A DNA stretch of 64,000 bases from Xanthomonas rydalmerensis (GCF_033170385.1 NZ_CP126170.1:1140001-1204000); one strand, 5' to 3'; positions 16,123-25,984 are shown, numbered from the stretch's first letter. The notes: generated by a model not told the origin, from the letters alone. A program made the numbers and translations.

Positions 16123-17355
16123 ATGACCGCTTCCTCCGCCGCGGACCTGATCGCCCTCGGTCAACGCTATGCCCTGCCGATCTACCGTCCGCGCCAGCTG
16201 GTGCTGGAGCGCGGCCAGGGCGCGTGGGTGTGGGACAGCGAGGGACGCGACTACATCGACCTGTCCGCCGGCATCGCCGTGTGCGGGCTCGGCCACAACG
16301 ATCCGGATCTGCATGCGGCGCTGCTCGAACAGGCCGGCAAGCTGTGGCACACCAGCAACGTGTTCTACAGCGAGCCGCCGCTGCGCCTGGTCGAAGAACT
16401 GGTGCTGGCCTCGCGCTTCGCGCAGAGGGCGTTCCTGTGCAACTCTGGCAGCGAGGCCAACGAGGCGGCGATCAAGCTGGTGCGCAAGTGGGCCACCGCG
16501 CAGGGCCGTCCGCCGCAGCAGCGGGTGATCGTCACCTTCCGCGGCAGCTTCCATGGCCGCACCCTGGCCGCGGTGACCGCCACCGCGCAGCCCAAGTACC
16601 AGGAAGGCTACGAGCCGCTGCCCGGCGGTTTCCGCTACGTCGACTTCAACGACATCGTGCAGCTGGAAACGGCGATGGCCGGCGGCGACGTGGCCGCGGT
16701 GATGCTGGAGCCGGTGCAGGGCGAGGGCGGTGTGATGCCGGCGGCGCCGGGCTTCCTGGCGCAGGTGCGGGCGCTGTGCGATCACCACGGCGCGCTGCTG
16801 GTGCTGGACGAGATCCAGTGCGGCATGGGCCGCACCGGCACCCTGTTCGCGCACTGGCAGGATCAGGTGACGCCGGACATCGTGACCCTGGCCAAGGCGC
16901 TGGGTGGCGGTTTCCCGATCGGCGCGCTGCTGGCCGGGCCCAAGGTCGCCGAGACCATGCAGTTCGGCGCGCACGGCACCACCTTCGGCGGCAACCCGCT
17001 GGCCGCGGCGGTGGCGCGGGTGGCGCTGCGCAAGCTGGCTTCGACGGCGATCGCCGCCAACGTGTCGCGGCAGTCGGCAGCGCTGCGCAAGGGCCTGGCG
17101 GCGCTCAACGACGAATTCGCGCTGTTCTCGCAGGTTCGCGGACGCGGCCTGATGCTCGGTGCGGTGCTGGCGCCGGCGCACGCCGGGCAGGCCGGGACGA
17201 TCCTCGATCACGCCGCGGCGCACGGCCTGCTGACCCTGCAGGCCGGCCCGGACGTGCTGCGCTTCGTGCCGTCTTTGAACCTCACCGATGCCGAACTCAG
17301 CGAAGGCCTGACGCGGTTGCGCAGCGCGCTGCGCGCCTACCTCGCCGCACGCTGA
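16123..17355 (+). CDS. argD: Acetylornithine/succinyldiaminopimelate aminotransferase (ArgD-type)
   Basis: A 410-residue PLP-dependent class III aminotransferase. It converts N-acetylglutamate semialdehyde to N-acetylornithine in arginine biosynthesis (in related species also the DAP pathway). Typical motifs are N-S-G-S-E-A-N-E-A-A-I-K near 106-117, F-H-G-R-T near 145-149, D-E-I-Q-C-G-M-G-R-T-G near 228-238, and the Schiff-base lysine K258 in T-L-A-K-A-L-G-G-G. The gene sits alone here, not with other arg genes. N-acetylornithine versus the N-succinylornithine used by some Xanthomonas enzymes cannot be settled by eye. Confidence 0.88.
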   Translation: MTASSAADLIALGQRYALPIYRPRQLVLERGQGAWVWDSEGRDYIDLSAGIAVCGLGHNDPDLHAALLEQAGKLWHTSNVFYSEPPLRLVEELVLASRFAQRAFLCNSGSEANEAAIKLVRKWATAQGRPPQQRVIVTFRGSFHGRTLAAVTATAQPKYQEGYEPLPGGFRYVDFNDIVQLETAMAGGDVAAVMLEPVQGEGGVMPAAPGFLAQVRALCDHHGALLVLDEIQCGMGRTGTLFAHWQDQVTPDIVTLAKALGGGFPIGALLAGPKVAETMQFGAHGTTFGGNPLAAAVARVALRKLASTAIAANVSRQSAALRKGLAALNDEFALFSQVRGRGLMLGAVLAPAHAGQAGTILDHAAAHGLLTLQAGPDVLRFVPSLNLTDAELSEGLTRLRSALRAYLAAR

Positions 17356-17362
17356 AACCGCT

Positions 17363-17989
17363 TCACCCCAGCCCGTGCCGCGCCAGCGCGCGGCGCAGGG
17401 CACGCGTGCCGCTGGCGGTTTCCGCGGCCATGCCGATCGCGCGGGCGCCGCGCACGTTGACGAACAGGTCGTCGATGAACAGCGCCTGCCGCGGGGCGAC
17501 GCCGAAGTGCGCCAGCGCCTGTCGGTACACCGCGGCATCCGGCTTGCGCCCGCCCAGGCTGCCGCTGCACAGCACGCGCCCGTGCAGCAGCGGGAACAGC
17601 GCCGGCACGATCTGTGGCATCGCCTGCGCCATCAGCGCGCCGTTGTTGGTCAGCACGCCGATGACCACGCGTTCGGCCAGCGCCAGCACCTGCGCGACCA
17701 CGCCGGCATCGGCGCGGCTGGCCGCCACGCGCGCGGCGATCCAGGCGTCCACGTCCACGGCAGCGCCCAGGCCTTCGCTCAGCCGCTGCAGGTAGGCCGC
17801 AGTGTCCAGTTCGCCGCCGTCGTAGGCGGTCTCCAGCCCGGAACCGAACAGGACCTCGCGCACCTGCGCGGCCTCGCAGCGACAGTGCGCGGCCAGCGCG
17901 GCGATGCGTGCGGCACGCGTGTAGTTCGCCAGCACGCCATCGAAATCGAGCAGCAGCAGCGCCGGCTGCGCGCGGATCATGGCGGACAT
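17363..17989 (-). CDS. HAD-superfamily hydrolase (subfamily IA)
   Basis: A 208-residue phosphatase-like protein. Motif I is D-F-D-G-V-L near residues 14-19 with both aspartates, motif II is V-L-T-N-N-G near 124-129, motif III is the lysine in G-G-R-K-P-D near 155, and motif IV is F-I-D-D-L near 175-179. These define a catalytically complete HAD phosphatase; the substrate is unknown. Starts at 18022, 17989 and 17980 are all in frame, and 17989 is chosen as giving a usual N-terminal length. It converges with the aminotransferase gene with 7 bp between stops. Confidence 0.82.
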   Translation of the reverse strand: MSAMIRAQPALLLLDFDGVLANYTRAARIAALAAHCRCEAAQVREVLFGSGLETAYDGGELDTAAYLQRLSEGLGAAVDVDAWIAARVAASRADAGVVAQVLALAERVVIGVLTNNGALMAQAMPQIVPALFPLLHGRVLCSGSLGGRKPDAAVYRQALAHFGVAPRQALFIDDLFVNVRGARAIGMAAETASGTRALRRALARHGLG

Positions 17990-18216
17990 GAGTGGGCCTG
18001 CGAAAGTGGTGGCAAGCGCCATGGGCGCGGCGCGTCATCTGCGCAGATCGAGCTGCGTCTCGCGGTCATCGCCGCGCGCCGTGGTGCGTGCCGATGATGC
18101 AATGCGCCATCGCTTGTCGTTGACAAGCCATCGCGGGCCGGCGGACAGTCGGGGCACGCCGCCGCGCGCGCGACCTGCCGCGGCGCAATGTCGTTTTTCT
18201 TGCCGAGGAATCCACT

Positions 18217-18672
18217 TTGAACACCAAGTTTCCGTCCCTGCTGCTCGTCCTTGCCGGCCTCGCGTTCGCACCTGCCGCCTGGGCCAAGACCTGCGCGGTG
18301 ACCATCACCGGCACCGACCAGATGTCCTTCGACCAGACCCAGATCAAGGTCGCGGCCGATTGCACCGAGGTGGCGGTGACGCTCAAGCACAGCGGCAAGC
18401 TCGCCGCCGCGGTGATGGGCCACAACTGGGTGCTGACCAAGACTCCGGATTTCCAGGCGGTGGCCAATGCCGGCACCAGTTCCAGCCTGGCCGACAACTA
18501 CCTGCCCAAGAACGATCCGCGGATCATCGCCCACACCAAGGTGATCGGCGCGGGGCAGTCTGACACGGTCAAGTTCTCCACCGCCAAGCTGAGCAAGGGC
18601 GGCGACTACACCTTCTTCTGCTCGTTCCCTGGGCACTGGGCGATGATGAAGGGCAAGTTCGTGTTCGGCTGA
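18217..18672 (+). CDS. azu: Azurin
   Basis: A 151-residue periplasmic blue copper protein that carries electrons. The signal peptide occupies residues 1-23 and ends A-W-A before Lys24. The mature protein keeps the copper site: His in M-G-H-N-W and the C-terminal C-S-F-P-G-H-W-A-M-M-K cluster with Cys, His and Met ligands. An N-terminal Cys pairs with a downstream Cys as in other azurins. The start is a TTG at 18217, supported by a GAGGAA ribosome site eight bases upstream and by the signal peptide beginning there. It converges on hemL. Confidence 0.94.
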   Translation: MNTKFPSLLLVLAGLAFAPAAWAKTCAVTITGTDQMSFDQTQIKVAADCTEVAVTLKHSGKLAAAVMGHNWVLTKTPDFQAVANAGTSSSLADNYLPKNDPRIIAHTKVIGAGQSDTVKFSTAKLSKGGDYTFFCSFPGHWAMMKGKFVFG

Positions 18673-18745
18673 TCCAGCGCAGCGGCGCTGCGCCGGCCAT
18701 CGGCGTAGCGCGTTGTCGTTGTGCAATAGCCGCTGCGCCGGCATT

Positions 18746-20038
18746 TCAGCCGGCGGCGACCACCGCGAACGCCTCGCGCGCCGCGGCCAGGGTGGCCTCC
18801 AGCACGTCCTGGTCGTGCGCACTGGAGACGAAGCCGGCCTCATAGGCCGATGGCGCCAGGAACACGCCGCGCTCCAGCATCGCGTGGAAGAAACGGTTGA
18901 ACGCGGCGGTGTCGCAGGCGGTGGCCTGCGCATAGGTCTCGACTTTCTCGGTAGTGAAGAACAGCCCGAACATGGCCCCGACCTGGTTGGTGGTGACCGC
19001 CACGCCGGCCGCCGCCGCGGCGGCTTCCAGGCCGGCGCACAGCTGCGCGGTGGCCGCGTCCAGGCGCTGGTGGAAGCCCGGCGCCTGGATCAGCTCCAGC
19101 ATCGCCAGCCCCGCGGCCATCGCCACCGGATTGCCGCTGAGCGTGCCGGCCTGGTAGATCGGCCCGGACGGCGCCACCTGCCGCATCAGCTCGGCGCGCC
19201 CGCCATAGGCGCCCACCGGCATGCCGCCACCGATGATCTTGCCGAAGGTGGTCAGGTCCGGCGTCACCCCGTAGTGCGCCTGCGCACCGCCCAGGGCGAC
19301 GCGGAAACCGGTCATCACCTCGTCGAAGATCAGCAGTGCGCCGTGCTGCGTGCACAGGTCGCGCAGGTGCTGCAGATAGCCCGGACGCGGCGGAATGCAA
19401 TTGGCGTTGCCGACGACGGGCTCGATGATGACCGCAGCGATCTCCTGGCCGATCCGTTCGAACAGTTCGCTGGCGCCCTCGGCATCGTTGTAGGCCAGGG
19501 TGGCGGTGAGTTCGCTCAGGCCCGCCGGCACGCCCGGCGAGGTCGGCACGCCCAGGGTCAGCATGCCGCTGCCGGCCTTGACCAGGAACGAGTCGCCGTG
19601 GCCGTGGTAGCAGCCTTCGAATTTGACGATGCGGTTGCGCCCGGTGGCGCCGCGCGCCAGCCGCACCGCGGACAGCGTGGCCTCAGTGCCGGAGTTGACC
19701 ATGCGCACCATCTCGCAGGACGGCACCAGCCGGGTGATGGTCTGCGCCATCGTCACCTCGGCCGGGCACGGCGCGCCGAACGACAGCCCATCGCCGATCG
19801 CGCGCTGCACCGCTTCGCGCACCGCCGGATGGTTGTGCCCGGCGATCATCGGCCCCCACGAGCCCACGTAGTCGATGTAGCGGTTGCCGTCGACGTCGTA
19901 CAGGTACGGGCCATCGGCGCGCTGCACGAAGAACGGCTCGCCGCCCACCGACTTGAAGGCGCGCACCGGCGAATTGACGCCGCCGGGAATCAGCGACTGC
20001 GCTTGGGTGAACAGGGCGTGCGAGCGGGAATGGTTCAT
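18746..20038 (-). CDS. hemL: Glutamate-1-semialdehyde 2,1-aminomutase
   Basis: A 430-residue PLP enzyme making 5-aminolevulinate from glutamate 1-semialdehyde in C5-pathway tetrapyrrole synthesis. It starts with the usual [23 protein letters not shown] block and has N-S-G-T-E-A-T near 121-127, D-E-V-M-T-G-F-R, and the PLP lysine K267 in T-F-G-K-I-I-G-G-G. The ATG at 20038 matches family length. A perfect 20-bp palindrome and the tandem repeat array lie upstream. thiE lies beyond the array in the same direction, but the array makes cotranscription doubtful. Confidence 0.96.
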   Translation of the reverse strand: MNHSRSHALFTQAQSLIPGGVNSPVRAFKSVGGEPFFVQRADGPYLYDVDGNRYIDYVGSWGPMIAGHNHPAVREAVQRAIGDGLSFGAPCPAEVTMAQTITRLVPSCEMVRMVNSGTEATLSAVRLARGATGRNRIVKFEGCYHGHGDSFLVKAGSGMLTLGVPTSPGVPAGLSELTATLAYNDAEGASELFERIGQEIAAVIIEPVVGNANCIPPRPGYLQHLRDLCTQHGALLIFDEVMTGFRVALGGAQAHYGVTPDLTTFGKIIGGGMPVGAYGGRAELMRQVAPSGPIYQAGTLSGNPVAMAAGLAMLELIQAPGFHQRLDAATAQLCAGLEAAAAAAGVAVTTNQVGAMFGLFFTTEKVETYAQATACDTAAFNRFFHAMLERGVFLAPSAYEAGFVSSAHDQDVLEATLAAAREAFAVVAAG

Positions 20039-20062
20039 GAGCGGGAATCCTTGGCGATGCTG

Positions 20063-20082
20063 GCCCGGCCGATCGGCCGGGC
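20063..20082. promoter_or_regulatory. Perfect 20-bp palindrome in the hemL leader
   Basis: GCCCGGCC-GATC-GGCCGGGC lies 25-44 bases before the hemL start codon. It could be an operator or a leader hairpin; there is nothing to tell which. Confidence 0.4.
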
Positions 20083-20151
20083 GCGGAGCGAGGCGGCCTA
20101 TTGTCGCGGCTGCCGCCGGCATGCGCCATGTTGCCGACCCGTCGCGGCCGG

Positions 20152-21240
20152 TGCTGCGCGACGTTTGGGTGCAGGAGGCTGCGCCCGGACCCTCATCCGC
20201 CCCTGCGGGGCACCTTCTCCCGGTGGGAGAAGGGAGAAGCCAAAGCCCCTCTCCCGTCGGGAGAGGGGTTGGGGTGAGCGTCCGGCGCGCAGCGGCTCGC
20301 GATGTTTGAGTGCACGAGGCTGCGCCCAGACCCTCATCCGCCCCTTCGGGGCACCTTCTCCCGGTGGGAGAAGGGAGAAGCCAAAGCCCCTCTCCCACCG
20401 GGAGAGGGGTTGGGGTGAGGGTCCGGCGCGCAGCGGCTCGCGATGTTGGGTGCAGGAGGCTGCGCCCGTACCCTCATCCGCCCCTGCGGGGCACCTTCTC
20501 CCGGTGGGAGAAGGGAGAAGCCAAAGCTCCTCTCCCGTCGGGAGAGGGGTTGGGGTGAGGGTCCGGCGCGCAGCGACTTGCGACGTTTGGGTGCACGAGG
20601 CTGCGCCCGGACCCTCATCCGCCCCTGCGGGGCACCTTCTCCCGGTGGGAGAAGGGAGAAGCCAAAGCCCCTCTCCCGTCGGGAGAGGGGTTGGGGTGAG
20701 GGTCCGGCGCGCAGCGGCTCGCGATGTTTGGGGGCATGAGGCTGCGCCCGGACCCTCATCCGCCCCTGCGGGGCACCTTCTCCCGGTGGGAGAAGGGAGA
20801 AGCCAAAGCCCCTCTCCCGCCCGGAGAGGGGTTGGGGTGAGGGTTCGGCGCGAAGCGGCTCGCGATGTTTGGGTGTACGAGGCTGCGCCCGGACCCTCAT
20901 CCGCCCCTGCGGGGCACCTTCTCCCGGTGGGAGAAGGGAGAAGCCAAAGCCCCTCTCCCACCGGGAGAGGGGTTGGGGTGAGGGTCCGGCGCGCAGCGAC
21001 TCGCGATGTTTGGGTGCACGAGGCTGCGCCTGTACCCTCATCCGCCCCTGTAGGGCACCTTCTCCCGGTGGGAGAAGGGAGAAGCCAAAGCCCCTCTCCC
21101 GCCGGGAGAGGGGTTGGGGTGAGGGTCCGGCGCGCAGCGGCTCGCGATGTTTGGGTGCACGAGGCTGCGCCCGGCCCCTCATCCGCCTCTGCGGGGCACC
21201 TTCCCCCGAAAAGGGGGCCATGGTCCCGGTGGGAGAAGGA
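20152..21240. repeat. Tandem array of eight ~141-bp three-hairpin repeat units
   Basis: Eight direct copies start with GAGGCTGCGCC at about 20174, 20311, 20453, 20595, 20736, 20877, 21018 and 21160, a period of 141-142 bp. Each unit holds three hairpins: GCCCC-TGC-GGGGC, CCTTCTCCC-GGT-GGGAGAAGG and CCCCTCTCCC-GTC-GGGAGAGGGG, joined by GTTGGGGTGAGGGTCCGGCGCGCAGCG-type linkers. Copies differ by scattered substitutions, mostly in loops. The last unit is altered (a C-C-C-C-C-G-A-A-A-A-G-G-G-G-G insert) and ends next to the thiE stop. It fills the 1.2-kb gap between hemL and thiE. No gene is supported inside it. Confidence 0.95.
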
Positions 21241-21254
21241 AAGGCGCTGCCACC

Positions 21255-21878
21255 TCAGTCGAAACAAGCGCGGTACGCGGCCAGCGCCGCGCGCGGGTCG
21301 GGCGCATCGAATACGCCGCTGATCACCGCCAGCAGGTCGGCGCCGGCCGCCACCAGCGGGCGTGCGTTGTCGGGTGTGAGGCCGCCGATCGCCACGCGCG
21401 GCAGGCCCAGTGCCGCCGCTTCGCGCAGCAGGTCAGGCGTGGCGCGGCGCGTGGTGACCTTGCTGCGGGTGGGGAAGAACGCGCCGAAGGCGACATAGCT
21501 GGCGCCGGCCGCCGCAGCGCTGCGGGCCAGGGCCAGGTCGTCGTAACAGGACGCACCGATCAACGCCTGCGGTCCCAACGCGGCGCGCGCAGCGGCCAGG
21601 TCGCCGTCGTCCTCGCCCAGGTGCACGCCGGCCGCACCCACCGCCTGCGCCAGCGCGACGTCGTCGTTGACGATCAGCGGCACCCCTGCCTGCGTGCACA
21701 GCGCCTGCAGCGCTGCCGCCTGATCCCGCCGCTGCGCCGCGTCGGCGCGCTTGTTGCGGTACTGCAGCCAGGTCACGCCCTGGTCCAGCAGTGGCGTCAC
21801 CCGCGCAAGCAGGCGCGCGCCATCGGCCTCGTCGGGGGTGATCAGGTACACGCCGCGCGGCGCCGGGGATGCGTTCAT
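21255..21878 (-). CDS. thiE: Thiamine-phosphate synthase
   Basis: A 207-residue TIM-barrel enzyme coupling the thiazole and pyrimidine halves of thiamine monophosphate. Recognisable parts are Y-L-I-T-P-D near the N-terminus, the pyrophosphate-binding W-L-Q-Y-R-N-K-R near 37-44, V-N-D-D near 69-72, G-V-H-L-G-E-D-D near 84-91, G-A-S-C-Y near 107-111, [10 protein letters not shown] and the C-terminal A-I-G-G-L-T motif. The ATG at 21878 is 72 bp from the divergent rubredoxin start, too short for a TPP riboswitch. The hemL-thiE-rubredoxin neighbourhood is common in gammaproteobacteria. Confidence 0.94.
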   Translation of the reverse strand: MNASPAPRGVYLITPDEADGARLLARVTPLLDQGVTWLQYRNKRADAAQRRDQAAALQALCTQAGVPLIVNDDVALAQAVGAAGVHLGEDDGDLAAARAALGPQALIGASCYDDLALARSAAAAGASYVAFGAFFPTRSKVTTRRATPDLLREAAALGLPRVAIGGLTPDNARPLVAAGADLLAVISGVFDAPDPRAALAAYRACFD

Positions 21879-21950
21879 GGCCAAGCCTTCCGATGCGTCG
21901 GCGGCGATGGGACAATGCCGTTCCGTCCGACTGTGACCTGCGATTATCCA

Positions 21951-22142
21951 ATGAGCGACGCCACCGCCACCACCTATCGCACCTGGATGTGCGTCGTCTG
22001 CGGGTTCATCTACAACGAGGCCGACGGCCTGCCCGAAGAAGGCATCGCTCCTGGCACCCGCTGGGAAGACGTGCCCGACACCTGGACCTGCCCGGATTGC
22101 GGCGTGACCAAGGACGATTTCGAAATGGTGGAGATGGATTGA
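21951..22142 (+). CDS. Rubredoxin
   Basis: A 63-residue iron protein carrying one Fe on four cysteines: C14-x-x-C17 (M-C-V-V-C-G-F-I-Y) and C47-x-x-C50 (W-T-C-P-D-C-G). It has the usual Y-N-E-A-D-G and [12 protein letters not shown] segments. It transfers electrons in the cytoplasm; the partner is unknown. A GATTAT -10-like box ends 3-4 bases before the ATG with no ribosome site visible, so the mRNA may be leaderless or nearly so. Divergent from thiE. Confidence 0.95.
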   Translation: MSDATATTYRTWMCVVCGFIYNEADGLPEEGIAPGTRWEDVPDTWTCPDCGVTKDDFEMVEMD

Positions 22143-22147
22143 GCGCT

Positions 22148-22333
22148 GGGAATGGGAGTCGGGATTGGGGAGTCGCAAGAGCGGCTGCGGCGTGACCTGA
22201 CGCGTCGCTGAGCGACGCTGCTTTCTCTTGAGGGCTTCCAGGCTGAAGATGCTCAGGACGACTTGCACATAGCGGATGGCCGCTCTTGCGAATCCCCAAT
22301 CCCGACTCCCGACTCCCGACTCCCGAATCCCCG
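22148..22333. repeat. Paired inverted GGGATT heptamer arms, locus B
   Basis: Left arm 22148-22176 starts 5 bp after the rubredoxin stop. Right arm 22290-22333 ends 3 bp before the stop of the convergent SirB1-like gene. The arms extend into a matching GCAAGAGCGGC/GCCGCTCTTGC pair, so the island can form one long hairpin. Confidence 0.85.
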
Positions 22334-22336
22334 CCG

Positions 22337-23182
22337 TCAATGCATCCGCTGCGCGCGGGCGCTCAGCTCCACCAGGCGTTCGCGGATCGGCAGCGCGTCG
22401 GAGGCCTCGGGGTTCAGTTGCAGGTAGCGGCCCAGGTCGCGGCGCGCGCCGGGCACGTAGTCCATCTGCAGGTAGGCCATGCCGCGGTCGCGCAGGGCTT
22501 CGGGTTGGTCCGGCATCAGCTTGAGCACGCGGTCGGCGCTGCGTGCGGCGCGGTCCCACTCGTCGCGTTCGGCATACAGGCCATGCAGGTTGCGCAGGAC
22601 CCGGGCGAGGATCGCGCGGTGCGGCGCCGGGTCCAGGATCTGCAGCAGTGCACGGTCGTCCGGGCTTTCGCCGCCCATGTGCGGCCGCGCGCGCTCGCGC
22701 AACTCCTCCACCGCCAGCGGACGACCGCCGTTGAACGGGTCCATCACCAGCAGCCCGTCGTCCACCGGCAAGCGCACCAGGAAATGCCCGGGGAAGGACA
22801 CGCCGTCGAGCGGGATGTCCAGGCGCCGCGCCACTTCCATCTGCACCAGCGCCAGCGAGATCGGGTTGCCCAGGCGCCGCTCGAACACCTGGTTCATGTA
22901 GCTGTTGCGCGGGTCGTAATACTCGTCGTGGTTGCCGCTATAGCCGAGTTCTTCGAACAGGTGGCGATTGATCGCCGCCATCTTCAGCGGCCACTGCTCG
23001 ATCATCGCCACCTCGTGCCGCAGGTGGTCGGCGTGGCTCTGCGCCAGGGTGTCGTAATGGGCGGCATCCAGCTCCGGATACTCGTCGCGGGCGATCAGCA
23101 GTGCGGTCGCCAGTAGCGGCAGGGCATCGTCGTCCAGAGCGGCCAGGGTATTCCAGCTCGGCAATGTCAATCGGGCGGCCAT
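22337..23182 (-). CDS. SirB1/transglutaminase-like protein with TPR segment
   Basis: A 281-residue protein of the SirB1 (YchA) family. The N-terminal two thirds contain the transglutaminase-like core with R-L-G-N-P-I-S-L-A and [11 protein letters not shown]. The cysteine of true transglutaminases is not evident, so enzymatic activity is doubtful. The C-terminal third has two TPR-like helices ([11 protein letters not shown] and [10 protein letters not shown]). Function is unknown across the family. The start at 23182 gives normal length. Confidence 0.85.
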   Translation of the reverse strand: MAARLTLPSWNTLAALDDDALPLLATALLIARDEYPELDAAHYDTLAQSHADHLRHEVAMIEQWPLKMAAINRHLFEELGYSGNHDEYYDPRNSYMNQVFERRLGNPISLALVQMEVARRLDIPLDGVSFPGHFLVRLPVDDGLLVMDPFNGGRPLAVEELRERARPHMGGESPDDRALLQILDPAPHRAILARVLRNLHGLYAERDEWDRAARSADRVLKLMPDQPEALRDRGMAYLQMDYVPGARRDLGRYLQLNPEASDALPIRERLVELSARAQRMH

Positions 23183-23300
23183 GGCCCAAGACTGGCGGCA
23201 AAGCCGGGCCCGATCAAGTCCGGCGGTTCCCGACAGCGGTGTCGGGTTCAGCGCCGTGGTGGCGGGATCTTTTCCCGACCCGGGCCGACGCGTCGGGCGA

Positions 23301-23753
23301 TCAGCGGCCCTGCGGAATCCCGGGGCCGAAGCGCAGTTCGGTACCGTCCTGCAGCTTCAACTGCTCGGCCTGGCCGGCGTTGAGTTCGAGCACGTAGCGC
23401 GCCGGCGCGTTGCTGGGGTAGGGCGGGCAGGCGTCGCCGGCCGAGCACGGCGGCACGTCGCGCTGCTGCGCCACCAGCTTGCGCTGGTTGTCGAAGTACA
23501 GGATGTCCAGCGGGATCTTGGTGTTCTTCATCCAGTACGCCTGCGGTTCCTCGCGGTCGTGGATGAACAGCATGCCGTGGTCGGCGTCCATCTGATCGCG
23601 GAACATCAGCCCGCGCGCGCGGGTCGCATCGTTCTGCGCCAGTTCCACGTCGTAGCGGTGTCCGCCCAGTTCCACCCAATGGTCGCCGCCGGCACTGGCG
23701 CAGCCGCTGAGGGCGAGCAGGAGAAGGACGCAGCAAGCGCGAATGAGGGACAT
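23301..23753 (-). CDS. DUF192 lipoprotein
   Basis: A 150-residue exported protein with a lipobox (L-A-L-S-G-C, Cys18), so probably anchored to a membrane facing the periplasm. The body is a DUF192 domain: R-A-R-G-L-M-F-R near 46-53, G-M-L-F-I-H near 60-65, Y-W-M-K-N-T-K-I-P-L-D-I-L-Y-F near 73-87, and Y-V-L-E-L-N-A-G near the end. A C-x-x-x-x-x-C pair (P-P-C-S-A-G-D-A-C-P-P) is inserted before the last strands. Function unknown; no enzyme is assigned to the family. Confidence 0.88.
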   Translation of the reverse strand: MSLIRACCVLLLLALSGCASAGGDHWVELGGHRYDVELAQNDATRARGLMFRDQMDADHGMLFIHDREEPQAYWMKNTKIPLDILYFDNQRKLVAQQRDVPPCSAGDACPPYPSNAPARYVLELNAGQAEQLKLQDGTELRFGPGIPQGR

Positions 23754-23818
23754 GGCAGGGCCGGGGCGAGGAGGACAGCGCGCACCTTGTTGCATGGTGC
23801 GCGACGAGTCAAGAGAGC

Positions 23819-23902
23819 GGGGATTGGGGAGTCGGGATTGGGGATTCGCAAAGGCAGGGATCCCGGCTTTTACGAATCCCCAATCCCGACTCCCCAATCC
23901 CG
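23819..23902. repeat. Paired inverted GGGATT heptamer arms, locus C
   Basis: Left arm 23819-23849 and right arm 23873-23902 are close together and can fold as a single hairpin. The right arm ends 8 bp before the rpiA stop codon. Confidence 0.85.
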
Positions 23903-23910
23903 CGCGCGTC

Positions 23911-24558
23911 CTACAGGACGCGCGGAGGCTCGCCGCCGACGATCACCACGTCGGCCGGGCGGCGCGCGAACAGGCCGACGCAGACCACGCCCGGGATCTG
24001 GTTCAGTTCGCGCTCCAGCGCCACCGGGTCGGTGATCGAAAGGTGGTGCACGTCCAGCACCACGTTGCCGTTGTCGGTGATCACGCCGTCGCGCCACACC
24101 GGCTGGCCGCCGGTGCGCGCCAGGATCTCGCGGGCGACCAGGCTGCGCGCCATCGGGATCACCTCGATCGGCAGCGGGAACGCGCCCAGGGTCTGCACCT
24201 GCTTGCTGGGGTCGACGATGCAGATGAAGCGCTCGCTGGCCTCGGCGATGATCTTCTCGCGGGTCAGCGCCGCGCCGCCGCCCTTGATCAGGCACTTGTT
24301 CGGATCGCACTCGTCGGCGCCGTCCACGTACAGCGACAGGTTGCCGGTGTGGTTCAGCTCCAGCACTTCGATGCCGTGCTGGCGCAGGCGCGCGGTACTT
24401 TGCTCGGAACTGGACACCGCACCCTTGATGCGGTGGCCGATGCGGCCCAGCGCGTCGATGAAATAGGCGACGGTGGAGCCGGTGCCGACGCCGACGATCA
24501 TCCCGTCCTGGACGTAGTCGATGGCTTTCTCGGCGGCAAGGCGTTTGGCTTCTGACAT
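23911..24558 (-). CDS. rpiA: Ribose-5-phosphate isomerase A
   Basis: A 215-residue cytoplasmic enzyme interconverting ribose 5-phosphate and ribulose 5-phosphate in the pentose phosphate pathway. It shows G-V-G-T-G-S-T-V near 23-30, S-S-S-E-Q-S near 48-53, the catalytic D-G-A-D-E near 79-83, [11 protein letters not shown] near 91-101, and D-N-G-N near 161-164. The length equals E. coli RpiA within a few residues. The ATG at 24558 follows a GGAG-like ribosome site (CTCTCCAAAT on the plus strand). Flanked by heptamer-arm repeats on both sides. Confidence 0.96.
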   Translation of the reverse strand: MSEAKRLAAEKAIDYVQDGMIVGVGTGSTVAYFIDALGRIGHRIKGAVSSSEQSTARLRQHGIEVLELNHTGNLSLYVDGADECDPNKCLIKGGGAALTREKIIAEASERFICIVDPSKQVQTLGAFPLPIEVIPMARSLVAREILARTGGQPVWRDGVITDNGNVVLDVHHLSITDPVALERELNQIPGVVCVGLFARRPADVVIVGGEPPRVL

Positions 24559-24570
24559 TTGGAGAGCTCG

Positions 24571-24659
24571 GGAGTGGGGATTCGGGATTGGAGATTCGTG
24601 AAAAGCGGGTCGGCGGATGGGGACTGGGCGAATTCCGATTCCCCAATCCCGAATCCCGG
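24571..24659. repeat. Paired inverted GGGATT heptamer arms, locus D
   Basis: Left arm 24571-24597 and right arm 24630-24659 lie between rpiA and the EVE gene. The right arm abuts the EVE gene stop codon directly. Confidence 0.8.
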
Positions 24660-25126
<467 letters not shown>

Positions 25127-25130
<4 letters not shown>

Positions 25131-25720
25131 GCGGGGGAATCGTGCGCGGTCGACAGGGTGAGGGATTCGGTGCAGACCGCGTCCAGCGCCACGTCCCAGG
25201 CCGCGAGCGGCAAGGCCGCGACCTGCTGTGCGTCGAAGGCGGCCCCGACCAGCCAGGGCGGCGGCGCCTGCCGCTGGCGGAAAGCGAAGCTGCGATCATA
25301 CCAGCCGCCCCCCATGCCCAGGCGCCCGCCGGCGGCATCGAAGCCCACCAGCGGCGCCACCACCAGCGCCATCTGTGCCGGCGCCAGGGTCGCGGCCGGG
25401 TCGACGTCGGGTTCGGGAATGCCGTAGCGGTTGGCCCGCAGCGGCTGCCCGGGGCGCCACGGCGCGAAACGCAGGGTGTCGCCGCTGAGCATCGGCAGGC
25501 AGTACTGCACCGTGTCCGGCAACGACAGTTGCCAGCGATGCAGCGCGATCTCCCCGTCCATTGCCCAATAGCCGCCGACATGGCCGTGCTGCGGCGCGAA
25601 CGGCAGGTCCAGCAAGCGCTGCGCCAGCGCGTCGGCGGCGGCCAGGCGTACGGGCGCCGAGAGCGCGCGGCGGCGGGCGCGCAGATCCTGGCGCAGGGAG
25701 TCGCGGTCGTCGGCAGTCAT
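25127..25720 (-). CDS. ygfA: 5-formyltetrahydrofolate cyclo-ligase
   Basis: A 197-residue ATP-dependent enzyme turning 5-formyl-THF into 5,10-methenyl-THF. The N-terminal [12 protein letters not shown] and the C-terminal [14 protein letters not shown] loop are the family marks. In many gammaproteobacteria this gene follows zapA and 6S RNA. Here the same order holds, with a thioesterase gene inserted between the 6S RNA and ygfA. It overlaps the EVE gene by four bases. Confidence 0.93.
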
Positions 25721-25984
25721 CGGGCAGGCGGAGCGAGGGAGGGCGCTATTGTCGGCGCCAGCGCGCACCCTGACCAGGGTGGGTCCTCCATCTCCGAGTA
25801 CACCGCGCTGGATCTGCCAGGCCCAACCCGAAGCGCTGCGGTTGCGCGGGTCCACGGCCGCGTCATCGCGCGGGCGTGGACGGACGTCCACATCCTCGCG
25901 CTCCCTTGCCGCAGGCATACGCAATCGCGGTGCGGCGCGGCATGCCAGGAGGACAGGTCCTGGGCGCGGCCGCCGCTGCTGCGA
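25721..25984. other. Intergenic gap between ygfA and the thioesterase
   Basis: 264 bp with several imperfect palindromes (for example GGACGGACGTCC near 25880) but no supported gene, no terminator with a T run and no repeat family member. Confidence 0.4.

Noticed and set aside
20152..21240. CRISPR array
   Set aside because: The whole 141-bp unit is repeated including the linkers; there are no unique spacers, no short repeats and no cas genes.
20098..21267. Minus-strand frames of 389 and 295 residues inside the repeat array
   Set aside because: They are translations of the 141-bp unit, whose length is a multiple of three; differences between units fall in hairpin loops, not in a coding pattern.
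18713..21322. An 869-residue plus-strand open frame across hemL and the repeat array
   Set aside because: It is antisense to hemL for half its length and then follows the tandem repeat; no protein motif and no ribosome site.
21879..21950. TPP riboswitch upstream of thiE
   Set aside because: The thiE-rubredoxin gap is only 72 bp and shows no THI-box-like sequence.
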